A DNA stretch of 64,000 nucleotides from Rufibacter psychrotolerans (GCF_016924645.1 NZ_JAFFJV010000009.1:62001-126000); one strand, 5' to 3'; shown: positions 43,960 to 53,994, counted from the first letter of the stretch. Translations and numbers: made by a program. The notes: generated by a model from the sequence alone, not told the origin.

Positions 43960-45783
43960 ATGATCCAACCAAAACATCACCGTACTATTTCGCCGCTACA
44001 GGCTGCCCTCAGGAATACCCCCAAGGCGGTAGATTACCTGGATGCGTTCTTGCTGTACCTGAGCAGCCTGGGGCTATTGGTTTTTCTCTATGACATTGGA
44101 TACGAGCAGGTGGGGGATGCGGGGCAATGGCTGCATTACTTTTACCACGTATTCTTTCTTATTGTCTTAGCAGCGGTAAGCATAAGAATTTTGGTGCTTG
44201 TCAAGCAGGAGGTACGAAGGCCGTCTTTGATCTTTGAGGGGCTGTTGCTGGCCTTTATGCTGGTGGAACTCATAGCCAGGTTCCTGCTCCTGAACAAAGT
44301 GACCAGCGCCAGTACCCTGTTGCGGTTCTTTGACAGCGAGCAACCTCTTCATTTTATCATCTTCTATGTTTTCTTCATAGAAGTCTCCAAGAAAACCCTG
44401 CTTTTCTACCGGGGCACGGTGCATCCCGCTTTACTGTTTGTGCTGAGCTTTGTGTTCCTTGTGGCGGTGGGCACGTTGCTGCTGCTGTTGCCTCAGGCTA
44501 CGTTCAGGGGAATACGTTTCATTGATGCCCTGTTTACCGCCACAAGCGCGGTGTGCGTCACAGGGCTTGTCACCCTAGACACGGCTACTGTATTCACACC
44601 TACGGGAAAGGTGATCATCCTTATCCTGATTCAGGTAGGAGGCTTGGGAATTATGACCTTCGCCAGTTTCTTTGGCATTTTCTTCCAGGGTGCTTCCCTC
44701 AAGAGTTCTTTGTACATGAAAGACTGGCTGAACGAAGACAATCTGGGGCAGATCACCCAGACCCTTTTCAAAATCGTGAGCTTTACCCTGGGGCTGGAAT
44801 TGTTAGGGGCCCTGCTGCTGTATGGGGTCATCCAGGGTATTCCGGACGAGGTTATGCCTGACAAGCTCAGCTTTGCGGTATTCCATTCCGTGTCGGCGTT
44901 GTGTAATGCAGGGTTCTCTACTTTATCGCTGGGTCTGTATGATCCTATCGTGCGTTTTAATTACCCTTTACAGATTATCATTGCCGTTCTGATTATTCTG
45001 GGAGGGCTGGGCTTTCCTATTGTGTTCAACCTTTACCGGTACATCAGATACAAAACGCTTACCTGGTTGAACACCCTCCTTCCAACCCAGCCCAGGAAGC
45101 ACACGCCCCGGGTCCTGAACGTGAACACCCTGCTGGTGACCATCACCTCGCTGATTCTGCTGGCGGCAGGCATGGTCGTGTACTTTCTGTTGGAGTACAA
45201 CAACACGCTGGCCGAGCATGGTTTGCCGGGCAAGATTGTGGGAGCCTTCTTTGGGTCGGTGACGCCCAGAACGGCGGGCTTCAACACCGTAAACATGGCG
45301 GCGCTCACGGCACCCACCATTTTGCTGTACCTGCTGCTGATGTGGATTGGCGCTTCCCCCGCTTCCATGGGCGGCGGGATCAAGACCACTACCATTGCGG
45401 TGGCGTTCCTGAATATCTATAGCCTGGCGCGGGGTAAGAACAGGGTGGAAGTGTTTAAAAGAGAACTGGAAAAGGAATCGGTGTACAAAGCATTTGCCAT
45501 CATCATGCTTTCCTTGCTGGTGATTGGGTTGGCGGTGTTTCTGATTACCTTATTTGATCCGGAAATGGGGCTGGCTGCGGTTGCCTTTGAATGCTTTTCG
45601 GGCTTCAGTACCGTTGGGCTTTCGGTGGGTATCACCGGGCTGCTGAGTGCGCCCAGCAAGGTTGTCCTGGTCGTAACTATGTTCCTGGGGAGGGTAGGCA
45701 CCCTTACCTTGATCATCGGGCTGTTCCGGAAAGTGTCTACGTTGCGCTACCGGTACCCTAAAGAAACCATCATTATCACGTAA
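43960..45783 (+). CDS. TrkH/KtrB-family potassium transporter, membrane subunit
   Basis: The 607-residue membrane protein starts at the ATG at 43960; a GTG at 43933 is the alternative. It has an N-terminal hydrophobic extension of about 150 residues before the four M1-P-M2 repeats. Selectivity-filter-like loops are visible: TATSAVCVTGL, SALCNAGFSTL, SVTPRTAGFNTV and ECFSGFSTVGLS. Uptake of K+, possibly with Na+ or H+, is controlled by the RCK subunit encoded 11 nt downstream. KtrB versus TrkH assignment is uncertain. Confidence 0.9.
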   Translation: MIQPKHHRTISPLQAALRNTPKAVDYLDAFLLYLSSLGLLVFLYDIGYEQVGDAGQWLHYFYHVFFLIVLAAVSIRILVLVKQEVRRPSLIFEGLLLAFMLVELIARFLLLNKVTSASTLLRFFDSEQPLHFIIFYVFFIEVSKKTLLFYRGTVHPALLFVLSFVFLVAVGTLLLLLPQATFRGIRFIDALFTATSAVCVTGLVTLDTATVFTPTGKVIILILIQVGGLGIMTFASFFGIFFQGASLKSSLYMKDWLNEDNLGQITQTLFKIVSFTLGLELLGALLLYGVIQGIPDEVMPDKLSFAVFHSVSALCNAGFSTLSLGLYDPIVRFNYPLQIIIAVLIILGGLGFPIVFNLYRYIRYKTLTWLNTLLPTQPRKHTPRVLNVNTLLVTITSLILLAAGMVVYFLLEYNNTLAEHGLPGKIVGAFFGSVTPRTAGFNTVNMAALTAPTILLYLLLMWIGASPASMGGGIKTTTIAVAFLNIYSLARGKNRVEVFKRELEKESVYKAFAIIMLSLLVIGLAVFLITLFDPEMGLAAVAFECFSGFSTVGLSVGITGLLSAPSKVVLVVTMFLGRVGTLTLIIGLFRKVSTLRYRYPKETIIIT

Positions 45784-45794
45784 CAGATCAAGCT

Positions 45795-46481
45795 ATGCGC
45801 TACATTGTCATTGGGTTGGGATATTTTGGGTCTTCGCTCTCCATCAAGTTAACCGAAATGGGGCATGAGGTAATTGCAGTAGACAAGGACATGCACAAAG
45901 TAGAAACCTACAAAGACCGGGTAACCCATACCATTTGCATGGACGCCAGTGATTTTCAGGCCCTCTCCACCTTACCCACTGCTGATACCGATGTGGTGGT
46001 GGTGGGCATTGGCGAAGATTTCGGGGCTTCGGTGATGGCCACCGCAATTTTCAAGCAATTAAGCGTAAAACGCCTGATGAGCCGGGCTATCTCTCCGCTG
46101 CACCAGACCGTGTTGGAGGCCATTGGCGTGGACCAGATCATCCGCCCTGAGCAGGAAAGTGCCGAGCGTCTGGCGAAAATCCTGGAAATGCGGGGAGTAA
46201 TTGATTCCTTTGATTTGACCGAGGATTATAACATCATTGAGGCGAAGGTGCCAGACCGGTACGTAGGCATGACCATTGCCGAAGCGAATTTCCGGGCCAA
46301 GTACCAGGTGAACGTCCTGACCATTCTGCGCAGCCGCGAGGCCCGTAACCTGTTCGGGCGGGTGCACCATAAACCTGCCGTTTTGGGGGTGGTAAAAGCA
46401 GAAACGGTCTTTGAGGCCGGTGACATCCTGGTGGTGTTCGGGAAAATACAGGACATTGACCGCTTGCTGCACTCCAGTTAA
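45795..46481 (+). CDS. TrkA/KtrA-family potassium uptake regulatory protein
   Basis: This 228-residue cytoplasmic protein has an N-terminal RCK Rossmann domain (MRYIVIGLGYFGSSLSIKL, then an acidic residue in IAVDKDMHKVE). A C-terminal TrkA-C domain (about residues 140-225) follows, with YNIIEAKVPDRYVGMTIAE and GDILVVFGK. It binds ATP/ADP or NAD(H) and gates the membrane subunit encoded directly upstream (gap 11 nt, same operon). A single RCK domain is the KtrA layout rather than the double TrkA of E. coli. Confidence 0.93.
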   Translation: MRYIVIGLGYFGSSLSIKLTEMGHEVIAVDKDMHKVETYKDRVTHTICMDASDFQALSTLPTADTDVVVVGIGEDFGASVMATAIFKQLSVKRLMSRAISPLHQTVLEAIGVDQIIRPEQESAERLAKILEMRGVIDSFDLTEDYNIIEAKVPDRYVGMTIAEANFRAKYQVNVLTILRSREARNLFGRVHHKPAVLGVVKAETVFEAGDILVVFGKIQDIDRLLHSS

Positions 46482-46516
46482 GAACTGGCGAAAGAGGGGG
46501 AGAGTAATTTCCCACG

Positions 46517-46551
46517 GTTTTGAGGCCGTTTTACCGAAAACGGGATAAAAC
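46517..46551. repeat. 36-bp intergenic palindrome, copy P12
   Basis: This 35-nt copy lies between the K+ transport operon and trehalase. The left half is consensus and the right GC block is degenerate. Confidence 0.75.
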
Positions 46552-46635
46552 AGGCAAGAACCTCAAAGCAGGGAAATGTATCCTTCGGCGGCGGCTTCTG
46601 CGTAAGGAAGGAGGTTGAAGCAATTCCCTCTCTGC

Positions 46636-48228
46636 ATGAAGCACCCATGTTACCGCCGCTGGCCTGCCGCTGCCAAAGTTTCTTTTGTTGTGCTGCTGCT
46701 TGGGCTTTGGGCCGCAGCCACCCAGGCGCAGTACCGGCCACATGAGCAACTAGGCGAACTGTTCAGGCAAGTGCAGTTGGCAGCCGTTTTCCCAGATTCC
46801 AAAACCTTCCCCGACTGCCTGCCCAACTCTTCGCCGGAGGAGATTCTGCAGGCCTATGACCGGGAAAAAGGCAAACCCGGGTTTGACCTCAAGGCGTTTG
46901 TCCTGCGGCACTTCACCCTGCCGCCGGAGCCGGCCACCGAGTTTAGATCAGATGCTGCCCTGCCCGTGGAAAGGCACATCAACAAGCTGTGGCCCGTGCT
47001 TACCCGGCAGCCCATCCCAGAGGGAAGCTCGCTCATCACCCTGCCGCACGCGTACGTGGTGCCCGGGGGGCGCTTCCGCGAAATCTATTACTGGGACAGT
47101 TATTTTACCATGCTGGGCCTGCAAGAGAGCGGGCAGGTGCAGCTGATCCAGAACATGGTAGACAACTTCACCTACCTCATCAACACGGTGGGGCATATTC
47201 CCAACGGCAACCGAACGTATTACATCAGCCGCTCGCAGCCGCCCTTTTACGCCCTCATGCTGCGGGTGCTGGCGCAGGAAAAAGGCAGAGCCATCCTGAA
47301 GAAATATGAACCCGCCCTGCAGAAAGAGTACGCGTTCTGGATGAATGGCCAGGAAACCCTCTCTGCCGCGGCGCCGGCCTACCGACGGGTGGTGCGCCTG
47401 CCCGACGGCAGCATCCTGAACCGGTACTGGGACGATGACCCTTCGCCCCGCCCCGAGGCTTACAAGGAAGACGTGGAGGTGGCCCATGCCTCTGGCCGCC
47501 AGGCCGAGCAGGTGTACCGCGACATCAGGGCCGCCGCCGAGTCGGGCTGGGATTTCAGCACCCGCTGGTTCCTGGACCAGAAAACCCTCCAGACCATCAG
47601 GACCACGCAGCTGGTGCCCGTTGACTTAAACGCCCTGCTCTACCACATGGAGATCACCCTGGCCGAGATGGCTCGGCTGCAGGGCAACCTGGAGCAGGAG
47701 CAGCTTTTCCAGCAAAAGGCGGCCCGGCGCAAGAATGCCCTGCTCCAGTACTGCTGGAACGCCCAGGACGGCTTCTTCTACGACTACGACTTTACCCGGC
47801 AGCAGACCTCCAACATTCCCACCCTGGCGGCGGTTGCTCCCTTGTTTTTCTGCATGGCCACCAAAGAGCAGGCCAAGGCGGTGGCCCAGCGGCTGGAGCG
47901 GGACTTTCTGAAGCCAGGCGGCGTGGTAACCACCCTAACCACCTCGGGGCAGCAGTGGGACGCCCCCAACGGCTGGGCGCCCCTGCAGTGGATGACCATT
48001 CAGGGCTTGCGGGCCTACAAGCACAACGCCCTGGCCAGGACCATTGCCACCAACTGGGTCAGGCAGAACAGGGCGGTGTACCAGCAAAGCGGCAAGCTCA
48101 CCGAGAAGTATAACGTGGAAAAGCCCGGGGCCGAAGGGGGCGGGGGCGAGTACCCCAACCAGGACGGATTCGGCTGGACCAACGGCGTGCTGCTCAAACT
48201 GTTGCAGCAGGAGAAAAAGAACCGCTGA
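46636..48228 (+). CDS. treA: Exported trehalase (GH37)
   Basis: The 530-residue enzyme starts at the ATG at 46636; the upstream TTG at 46615 would only lengthen the signal peptide. A hydrophobic signal (about residues 10-30, ending ATQAQ) exports it. Both trehalase signatures are present, PGGRFREIYYWDSYF near residue 135 and QWDAPNGWAPLQ near residue 440. It hydrolyses trehalose to glucose in the periplasm. Trehalose is a common compatible solute, which fits the ion-transport neighbours. Confidence 0.94.
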   Translation: MKHPCYRRWPAAAKVSFVVLLLGLWAAATQAQYRPHEQLGELFRQVQLAAVFPDSKTFPDCLPNSSPEEILQAYDREKGKPGFDLKAFVLRHFTLPPEPATEFRSDAALPVERHINKLWPVLTRQPIPEGSSLITLPHAYVVPGGRFREIYYWDSYFTMLGLQESGQVQLIQNMVDNFTYLINTVGHIPNGNRTYYISRSQPPFYALMLRVLAQEKGRAILKKYEPALQKEYAFWMNGQETLSAAAPAYRRVVRLPDGSILNRYWDDDPSPRPEAYKEDVEVAHASGRQAEQVYRDIRAAAESGWDFSTRWFLDQKTLQTIRTTQLVPVDLNALLYHMEITLAEMARLQGNLEQEQLFQQKAARRKNALLQYCWNAQDGFFYDYDFTRQQTSNIPTLAAVAPLFFCMATKEQAKAVAQRLERDFLKPGGVVTTLTTSGQQWDAPNGWAPLQWMTIQGLRAYKHNALARTIATNWVRQNRAVYQQSGKLTEKYNVEKPGAEGGGGEYPNQDGFGWTNGVLLKLLQQEKKNR

Positions 48229-48257
48229 TCAAAGAACATTCCCTTGAACAAAAATCT

Positions 48258-48293
48258 GATTCAGGGCCATTTTTGTAAAAGAAGCCGTAAAAC
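48258..48293. repeat. 36-bp intergenic palindrome, copy P13
   Basis: This copy occupies most of the 79-bp gap between the convergent trehalase and TM2-domain genes. No other terminator is visible there, so it may serve as one. Confidence 0.7.
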
Positions 48294-48307
48294 GCGGGTG
48301 CGCTGCA

Positions 48308-48655
48308 CTACAGGTGCGGGGGCCTGCGCAACGTGGCCAGCACCTGCATTGCCTGGGCGTGGTTGTACCGGCGCACCATCTTCGGAATCCTGAACAGGTC
48401 AATGAACCACCATACGCCCAGTCCGCCGGCGGTGATCCAGAACAGGAACTGGATGCCCCATTTGTTCACGTAGGCGTAGTGCAAGCCAAAGAAAACCCAC
48501 AGCCCATAGGCAAGCAGGACCGATTTCTGCTTGGCTAGGTACAAGCGGTAAAACTCTTGCTGGAGCCCGGGCGCAAGGTGGGGCAGGTCCACCTGTGCCG
48601 CATACGGCAGCTGGCGGAGAAACTGAGCCGGAAGATTGCCAGTAGAGGTAGCCAT
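48308..48655 (-). CDS. TM2-domain membrane protein
   Basis: This 115-residue protein has a soluble N-terminus (about 1-40) and a TM2 domain. The domain comprises a first helix SVLLAYGLWVFFGLHYAYV, a second FLFWITAGGLGVWWFIDLFRIP, and a short basic tail. The G-x-H-x-x-Y and G-G-x-G-x-W-x-x-D-L patterns are those of TM2. Its function in bacteria is not known. It is convergent with trehalase. Confidence 0.85.
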   Translation of the reverse strand: MATSTGNLPAQFLRQLPYAAQVDLPHLAPGLQQEFYRLYLAKQKSVLLAYGLWVFFGLHYAYVNKWGIQFLFWITAGGLGVWWFIDLFRIPKMVRRYNHAQAMQVLATLRRPPHL

Positions 48656-48949
48656 ATTCCTGGATGTTTTTGTGATCTGCGGGTGTTTCTTCCCATGTAC
48701 TTGGTTTTAGGGCAAAGAGATACCTATTTTAAGAAGATTTGAAAAATCATCTGAGCCCTACGGCAGACCGAAGGATGGGCTGTTTGGGACGGGAAGCGCC
48801 CTCGGGCGCAAGGGCAGCTTCTTTGCTGCGCAACAGTAAGTTCCAGAAAAGGGTATAGGGGATTGAAGTCGCCCAGCCATCTGCTCAGGCCGTTTTTCTG
48901 AAAATTGTAAAGCCAATCCTCAGGGTTGGCGTGCTCTAACCTCTTACCT

Positions 48950-50140
48950 ATGCTCCATCGCCTCATCAACCTCCGTGTATTCAGGTCCTTTTTCAAGTCT
49001 GCCTCGGCAGGCGGGTTTCTGCTCATGTTCTTCGTGGCCTTGTCCCTGCTGGTGGCCAACTCACCCTTGGGCGAGGGCCTGGAGCGTTTTCTGGCGCAGG
49101 AAGTAGGGTATGAGTCTGAGGCGGTAGGGCTGCGGTATTCCGTACTGCTCTGGGTGAACGATGGCCTGATGGCGGTTTTCTTTCTGTTGGTAGGGCTGGA
49201 GATAAAGCGCGAACTGGTGGAAGGGGAACTTTCCTCGTTCAGGCAAGCCGCACTTCCCATCTTTGCCGCCATTGGCGGGGTAATGGCCCCGGCCCTGATC
49301 TATGCTTCCATCAACGCCGGTACGCCCACGGCCAGCGGCTGGGGCATTCCCATGGCCACAGACATTGCGTTCGCCATTGGCATTCTCTCCATTTTGGGCA
49401 GCCGCCTGCCCATTGGCCTCAAGATCTTCCTTACGGCCCTGGCCATTGTAGACGACTTAATGGCCATTCTGGTCATCGCTATCTTTTACTCCTCAGACCT
49501 GCACCTCAATTACCTGCTGTACGCCGGGGGCATTATGGCGCTTCTCATTGCGTTCAACCGCTTTGGCGTGACCTCGCTTTTGTTTTACCTGGTTCCCGGG
49601 GTGTTCATGTGGTACTTCATCCATCATTCTGGGGTACACGCCACCCTGGCCGGAGTACTGACCGCTCTTACCATTCCCACCAACGACACCGCCAGGGAAT
49701 CTCCGCTGGAGAAACTGGAGCACGCCCTTGTGAACCCGGTCAACTTTGTCATCATGCCCATTTTTGCCTTTGTCAACACCAACATCAGGTTTGAGGCGGG
49801 CATGGTGGAGGGGTTGTTCAGTTCCCTGGGTCTGGGTATCTTGCTGGGCCTGGTGGTGGGCAAGCCCCTGGGCATTCTGCTGCTGTCGTGGCTCTCGGTG
49901 AGGATGCGCCTGAGTGCCCTGCCCGCGGGTGTTTCCTGGGGGCAGATGTTTGGGGTAGGCTTGCTGGCCGGTATTGGCTTTACCATGTCCATCTTTATCG
50001 CCTTGCTTTCCTTCCAGGAGCCGGTGTTCCAGACCAACGCCAAATTTGCCATCTTAATGGCGTCGTTGGTGAGCGGAATGGCGGGTTTCCTGGTCCTGCG
50101 CAGGTACGCCAACCGCAAAGGGCTCAATCCGGGCTTTTAG
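48950..50140 (+). CDS. nhaA: Na+/H+ antiporter NhaA
   Basis: This 396-residue membrane protein expels Na+ (or Li+) in exchange for protons and is important at alkaline pH and high salt. It starts at the ATG at 48950; a TTG at 48926 is less likely. Diagnostic segments are VNDGLMAVFFLLVGLEIKRELVEGEL, WGIPMATDIAFAIGIL, and ALAIVDDLMAILVIAIFY with the paired aspartates of the ion site. The C-terminal IGFTMSIFIALLSF also matches. It is probably monocistronic. Confidence 0.95.
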   Translation: MLHRLINLRVFRSFFKSASAGGFLLMFFVALSLLVANSPLGEGLERFLAQEVGYESEAVGLRYSVLLWVNDGLMAVFFLLVGLEIKRELVEGELSSFRQAALPIFAAIGGVMAPALIYASINAGTPTASGWGIPMATDIAFAIGILSILGSRLPIGLKIFLTALAIVDDLMAILVIAIFYSSDLHLNYLLYAGGIMALLIAFNRFGVTSLLFYLVPGVFMWYFIHHSGVHATLAGVLTALTIPTNDTARESPLEKLEHALVNPVNFVIMPIFAFVNTNIRFEAGMVEGLFSSLGLGILLGLVVGKPLGILLLSWLSVRMRLSALPAGVSWGQMFGVGLLAGIGFTMSIFIALLSFQEPVFQTNAKFAILMASLVSGMAGFLVLRRYANRKGLNPGF

Positions 50141-50335
50141 GGGCTGCGTCCGCCTGTTTTCTGGGAGAGTCCCGCCTTGCGGGCGCTGTTTTCCAGCTAA
50201 ACCGAGGCAGAAAAACGGAACAGGGTAAAATTTTACCTCTCAAACAAATTCTTACATTTCATATACCTGATTTTTGATTGCTTTCCCTTTATTTTACCAG
50301 ACAAAAGGTCCCCAACCCTGGTAAATAGATAGTGC

Positions 50336-50728
50336 GTGAAAAAAATCAAGTCGATTCTACTGATAGAGGACGATGAAATCACCAATTTCCTCAATCAGAC
50401 CGTTATTGAGGAAACCGGTATTGCCGAGCAAATCTTTGTGGCCTTGAACGGGTTAGAGGGGTTGGCGTACCTGCAGAACCTGCAGTGCCCCGAAGATTTT
50501 CCCGCCCTTATCTTGCTGGACATTAACATGCCCGTGCTGGATGGCTTCTCGTTTCTGGAAGAGTACAAGAAACTGCCCATGGCCAAGCAGGCGGTGACCA
50601 AAATTGTGGTGCTCTCCACCTCGTCTAATGATTCTGACCTGAACCAAATGCGCTCCCTGGGCATTACCACCAGCCTGGTCAAACCCCTGAACGAGCGGGA
50701 CTTCAAAAAGGTAGTAGCCGACCTGTAA
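50336..50728 (+). CDS. Single-domain response regulator (CheY-like), GTG start
   Basis: The 130-residue receiver domain has no output domain. It starts with GTG at 50336, with MKKIKSILLIEDDEITNFL as a standard beginning. The acidic pocket is E11-D13, the phospho-acceptor Asp62 lies in LILLDINMPVLDGFSFLEEY, and Thr95 and Lys116 (SLVKPLNE) complete the site. It is similar in layout to the receiver at 42957-43367. The next gene is a PAS histidine kinase 623 bp away on the same strand. Confidence 0.92.
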   Translation: MKKIKSILLIEDDEITNFLNQTVIEETGIAEQIFVALNGLEGLAYLQNLQCPEDFPALILLDINMPVLDGFSFLEEYKKLPMAKQAVTKIVVLSTSSNDSDLNQMRSLGITTSLVKPLNERDFKKVVADL

Positions 50729-51351
50729 TCCGTTTTCCTGTCATTTTCCGGCTTTTGGCAGCAAACCTCCTTCCTGCTGTTCCTTCCTTAAAGGAGACAA
50801 CGCGAACTGCGCATAGGCTGTTTCTGCTTACGGTCATCGGCTGCTCCTGCTGAACCTTCCTTACAACTCCTCAAGTTTTGGCTTCCTTTGCCTGGCCCTG
50901 GCAAGTATTCACCGCTGGGGGTACGTTTTAGGTTTGTTGGGTAAATACATTCATAGGCGCTAGCGGCAGCGTTTGCTTGTTTAACCGCTCCCACCCGGTT
51001 TTTGGCCTGTTTTTGCAAAAGTAGCCCTAAAAGAGGGGACGCAAACAGACGCGGGCCGGTTCTTCAACTGCTTGTGTCGCTTTTCTGTGAATACGCTGCC
51101 ATTCTATCATTATAGCAAGGGGTGTCTATCTGGCTTGTGGTGAGTTTTGGCTAAATAATATTCTATTTCGGGTTTATTGGCCTGGTTCGGGGTGGGGGAG
51201 AGAGTTTCGCCTGAAATGATTTATATGCTTGATGGAGCAGTAGATAAGAATCACTTGAATAATATGAATGACTTTTTGAGTTATTATAATAATGCTATTT
51301 ATATGATTCTTGAATGTGGTAACTTGCGCTAGAACAATAGTGAGATAGCAG
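50729..51351. other. 623-bp region between response regulator and PAS kinase
   Basis: The region contains palindrome copy P14 (50998-51033) and, from about 51100, an AT-rich stretch that probably holds the promoter of the kinase gene. No gene is supported; a 76-residue minus-strand open frame here has no recognisable feature. Confidence 0.7.
50998..51033. repeat. 36-bp intergenic palindrome, copy P14
   Basis: A full 36-nt copy with T-run and A-run at the expected places. The last base is G rather than C. Confidence 0.8.
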
Positions 51352-53931
51352 GTGAATTCTAAGCAAGTAGAATTAGATTGGGAGAAAAGGGTGGTAGAGA
51401 AGGTAATGGGGAAATTACCAGATTTGCTCTGCGCCATTGATGCCACTGGTAAGATCATCTTTATCAATGAGGTTTGTGAAGAAGCGTTGGGCTATACCAG
51501 TGCCCATCTGCTGGGGCAGAACTTCCTGGACTTCATATCTCCCCAGGATAGGGCCAGGACCCAGCAAACCCTGCAAAAAGCACTGCAGGACGGGACCGTA
51601 AAGAACTTCATCAACCACTACATCCACCAGAACGGGGCCCATGTGGCCATCTCCTGGTCGGCGGTCTGGAGCCAAGAGGAGAACATTCTTTACGGTGTGG
51701 GCCGGGATGCCTCAGACCAGATCACCGCCAGCCAGAAGCTGCAGCAGAAAGATGAGTGGCACCAGGTCATGGTGAAGCACGGCTATGACATGCTCAGCCT
51801 GCTGAACGAGAAAGGGGAATACACCTACCTGGGCGGATCGGTGGGCCGCACCCTGGGGTATACCCCCGACCAGCTGATCAACCTCAGTGTGTTTGAGTTG
51901 GTGCACCCAGATGACATGGCCGCCACGCAGAGGGCCTGGGAACTCCTCAAGACCACCGAAGTGGTGCAGGTGCCCGACATCAGGTACAAAACGGCCCAGG
52001 GAGAATGGGTGTGGGTAGAGGCCATTGCCAGTAACCAGCTGCACAATCCCGCCGTGAACGGCGTGGTGATCAGTGCCCGCGACGTGACGGAGCGAAAGCT
52101 GGCCACCATAAGGCTGGAGCAGAGCGAAAGGCGCTTCCGGTCTTTGTTTGACAACAACCCAGACCAGGTTATCTACGAGAACCGCGAGGGCATTATCCTG
52201 GACGCCAACCCGGGCTTCCTAAACTATCTAAACCTCACCAAAGAGGAGGTGGTCTCCAGGAGCCTGGCCGATATTCTGCCGCCCGAGGTACGGCAGGTGT
52301 GCCTTGCCAAACTGGAAGAAGCGTTTCAAGGCAACGTAGTGAATTTTGACATGGAAATTCCGCTGCCAGAAAGGCACCCCCTTTACCTGAACGTCACCAA
52401 GATTCCGCTGAGCATTGACGGAGAAGTGGTGGGCGCGCACTCCATCGCCAAAGACGTGACCGATGTGCGGCTGGCCCACGCCACCATCCAGAAACAGGCA
52501 GAAACCCTCAACACGGTGTTTGAAAGCATCAAAGATGCGTTCTTTATGCTGGACAAATCCTGGCGGTTCAGGCTCATCAACAAGGAATGCGAACGCGTTC
52601 TGGGGTTGGTAAGGGAAGAGTGCCTGGGCAAGCCGTTCCTGAGCCTGTTCCCTGAGCTGGCCGAGGAAAGCTTCTATGGCCAGTTCCACCAGGCCATGCG
52701 CACGGGGCAGGCCCTTTACCTGGAAACCTTTGTGAAGCGTTTTCGCCGGTGGTTTGAGGTAAAGGCGTTCCCCTCTGAAGAAGGCCTCTCGGTGTACTTC
52801 ACTGATACCACCGAGCGGGTAAAAGTGCAACGGGAGCTGGAGAAACTGTCATTGGTGGCCAGCAAGATCAACAACGGGGTCATCATCACCGATGCCCAGC
52901 ACAAAGTGGAGTGGGTGAACGATGCCCTGTCCCACATTCTGGGGTACTCGTACGAAGAAACCATGGGCATGAACCCCCGGCAGTTGCTGTGCGGCCCCGA
53001 GGCCGAGCAGGAAAGCGCCCTGGCCATAGAGCAGAAGATGCAGCAGGGAGCGCCGTTCAACATCTTGTTCAACGCCTGGCGGAAAGACCAGAAACGGGTG
53101 TGGGTATCGGTTGACTTTGCCCCGGTCCTTAACGAAGAAGGAACTATTCTGCAGCACGTGGCCATTCTCAAAGACATTACCCTGCGCAAGGAAGCCGAAG
53201 AAAGGCAATTGCAAATGACCCGCGACCTGTACCAGCAGAACCGCGATCTGCAGCAGTTCACCTACATTGTGTCGCATAACCTAAGGGCGCCGGTGGCCAA
53301 CGCCATGGGCTTGTCTGACATGCTCACCAAGCTAGACAAGCAGTCGGCCCAGTATGATACTTCGCTGAGTTACCTCAAGACCAGTATCTTCAAGCTTGAC
53401 ACCGTGCTGCGCGACCTTAATCTCATCCTTTCGGTGCGCGACAAGCAGGACGTGCAGGACATTGAAACGGTGAGCCTGAACGAGGTGTGTGAGCAGGTGG
53501 TGCAGTACTTCCAGGAGTCACTGTCCAGCCATAACGGCAAGGTGGGCATCAACATAGACTGTGACATAGAGGTGCGGGCCAACCGGGCGTACATCTACAG
53601 CATCTTCTACAACCTGCTCTCCAACGCCATCAAGTACAAGGCCGAGGACCGCCCGCTGCGGATAAGCATTTCCTGCCAGACCTTAGCCCAGGGCGGCGCC
53701 CGCCTCCTGTTCACCGACAACGGCTCTGGCTTTGACATGGAGAAGGCCGGCGGCAACATCTTTAAGCTGTACAAACGGTTCCACGTCAACAAAAAGGGCA
53801 GGGGAATTGGCCTGTTCCTGGTAAAAACCCACGTGGAGAGCATGGGCGGCACCATAGAGATGGAAAGCAAGCCCAACCAGGGCACCAGCGTCTCCATCAC
53901 CCTGCCAGAGGCCGTCACCTTGACCAAGTAA
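51352..53931 (+). CDS. Soluble multi-PAS sensor histidine kinase
   Basis: The 859-residue kinase starts at GTG (51352). It has about five tandem PAS domains (roughly residues 20-135, 140-260, 265-385, 390-500 and 505-625), seen from repeats of FxNxxxxxxLGY-like and PAC (ISARDVTERK, HSIAKDVTD, VAILKDITLRKEAEE) segments. A kinase core follows, with His642 in YIVSHNLRAPVANAMG, an N-box NLLSNAIKYK, and G-boxes DNGSGFDM and GRGIGLFLVKTHVESMGG. No membrane segment is visible, so sensing is cytoplasmic. There is no receiver domain; a stand-alone receiver lies just upstream. Confidence 0.94.
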   Translation: MNSKQVELDWEKRVVEKVMGKLPDLLCAIDATGKIIFINEVCEEALGYTSAHLLGQNFLDFISPQDRARTQQTLQKALQDGTVKNFINHYIHQNGAHVAISWSAVWSQEENILYGVGRDASDQITASQKLQQKDEWHQVMVKHGYDMLSLLNEKGEYTYLGGSVGRTLGYTPDQLINLSVFELVHPDDMAATQRAWELLKTTEVVQVPDIRYKTAQGEWVWVEAIASNQLHNPAVNGVVISARDVTERKLATIRLEQSERRFRSLFDNNPDQVIYENREGIILDANPGFLNYLNLTKEEVVSRSLADILPPEVRQVCLAKLEEAFQGNVVNFDMEIPLPERHPLYLNVTKIPLSIDGEVVGAHSIAKDVTDVRLAHATIQKQAETLNTVFESIKDAFFMLDKSWRFRLINKECERVLGLVREECLGKPFLSLFPELAEESFYGQFHQAMRTGQALYLETFVKRFRRWFEVKAFPSEEGLSVYFTDTTERVKVQRELEKLSLVASKINNGVIITDAQHKVEWVNDALSHILGYSYEETMGMNPRQLLCGPEAEQESALAIEQKMQQGAPFNILFNAWRKDQKRVWVSVDFAPVLNEEGTILQHVAILKDITLRKEAEERQLQMTRDLYQQNRDLQQFTYIVSHNLRAPVANAMGLSDMLTKLDKQSAQYDTSLSYLKTSIFKLDTVLRDLNLILSVRDKQDVQDIETVSLNEVCEQVVQYFQESLSSHNGKVGINIDCDIEVRANRAYIYSIFYNLLSNAIKYKAEDRPLRISISCQTLAQGGARLLFTDNGSGFDMEKAGGNIFKLYKRFHVNKKGRGIGLFLVKTHVESMGGTIEMESKPNQGTSVSITLPEAVTLTK

Positions 53932-53950
53932 GGAAACCCCAACAAGCCAG

Positions 53951-53994
53951 GAGCGATTCAGAGCAGATTTCCGGAAATCTGCCCCGAATCGCTC
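53951..53994. terminator. Hairpin around palindrome copy P15 between two kinase genes
   Basis: GAGCGATTC (53951-53959) pairs with GAATCGCTC (53986-53994) as an extension of the central palindrome, with an inner stem GCAGATTT/AAATCTGC. It lies between the convergent PAS-kinase and GAF-kinase genes. Confidence 0.8.
53955..53990. repeat. 36-bp intergenic palindrome, copy P15
   Basis: A full-length copy starting GATTC instead of GTTTT, with the compensating change GAATC at the other end. The stem is conserved although the sequence differs. Confidence 0.8.

Noticed and set aside
48724..49272. 182-residue minus-strand open frame over the nhaA 5' end
   Set aside because: nhaA is certain on the plus strand; the antisense product is Arg/Ser-rich without a family.
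50732..50765. Possible further 36-bp palindrome copy after the second response regulator
   Set aside because: Has GTTTT and a T-run but lacks the mirrored GC block; counted as unrelated.
50788..51018. 76-residue minus-strand open frame before the PAS kinase
   Set aside because: Overlaps palindrome copy P14 and has no protein-like features.
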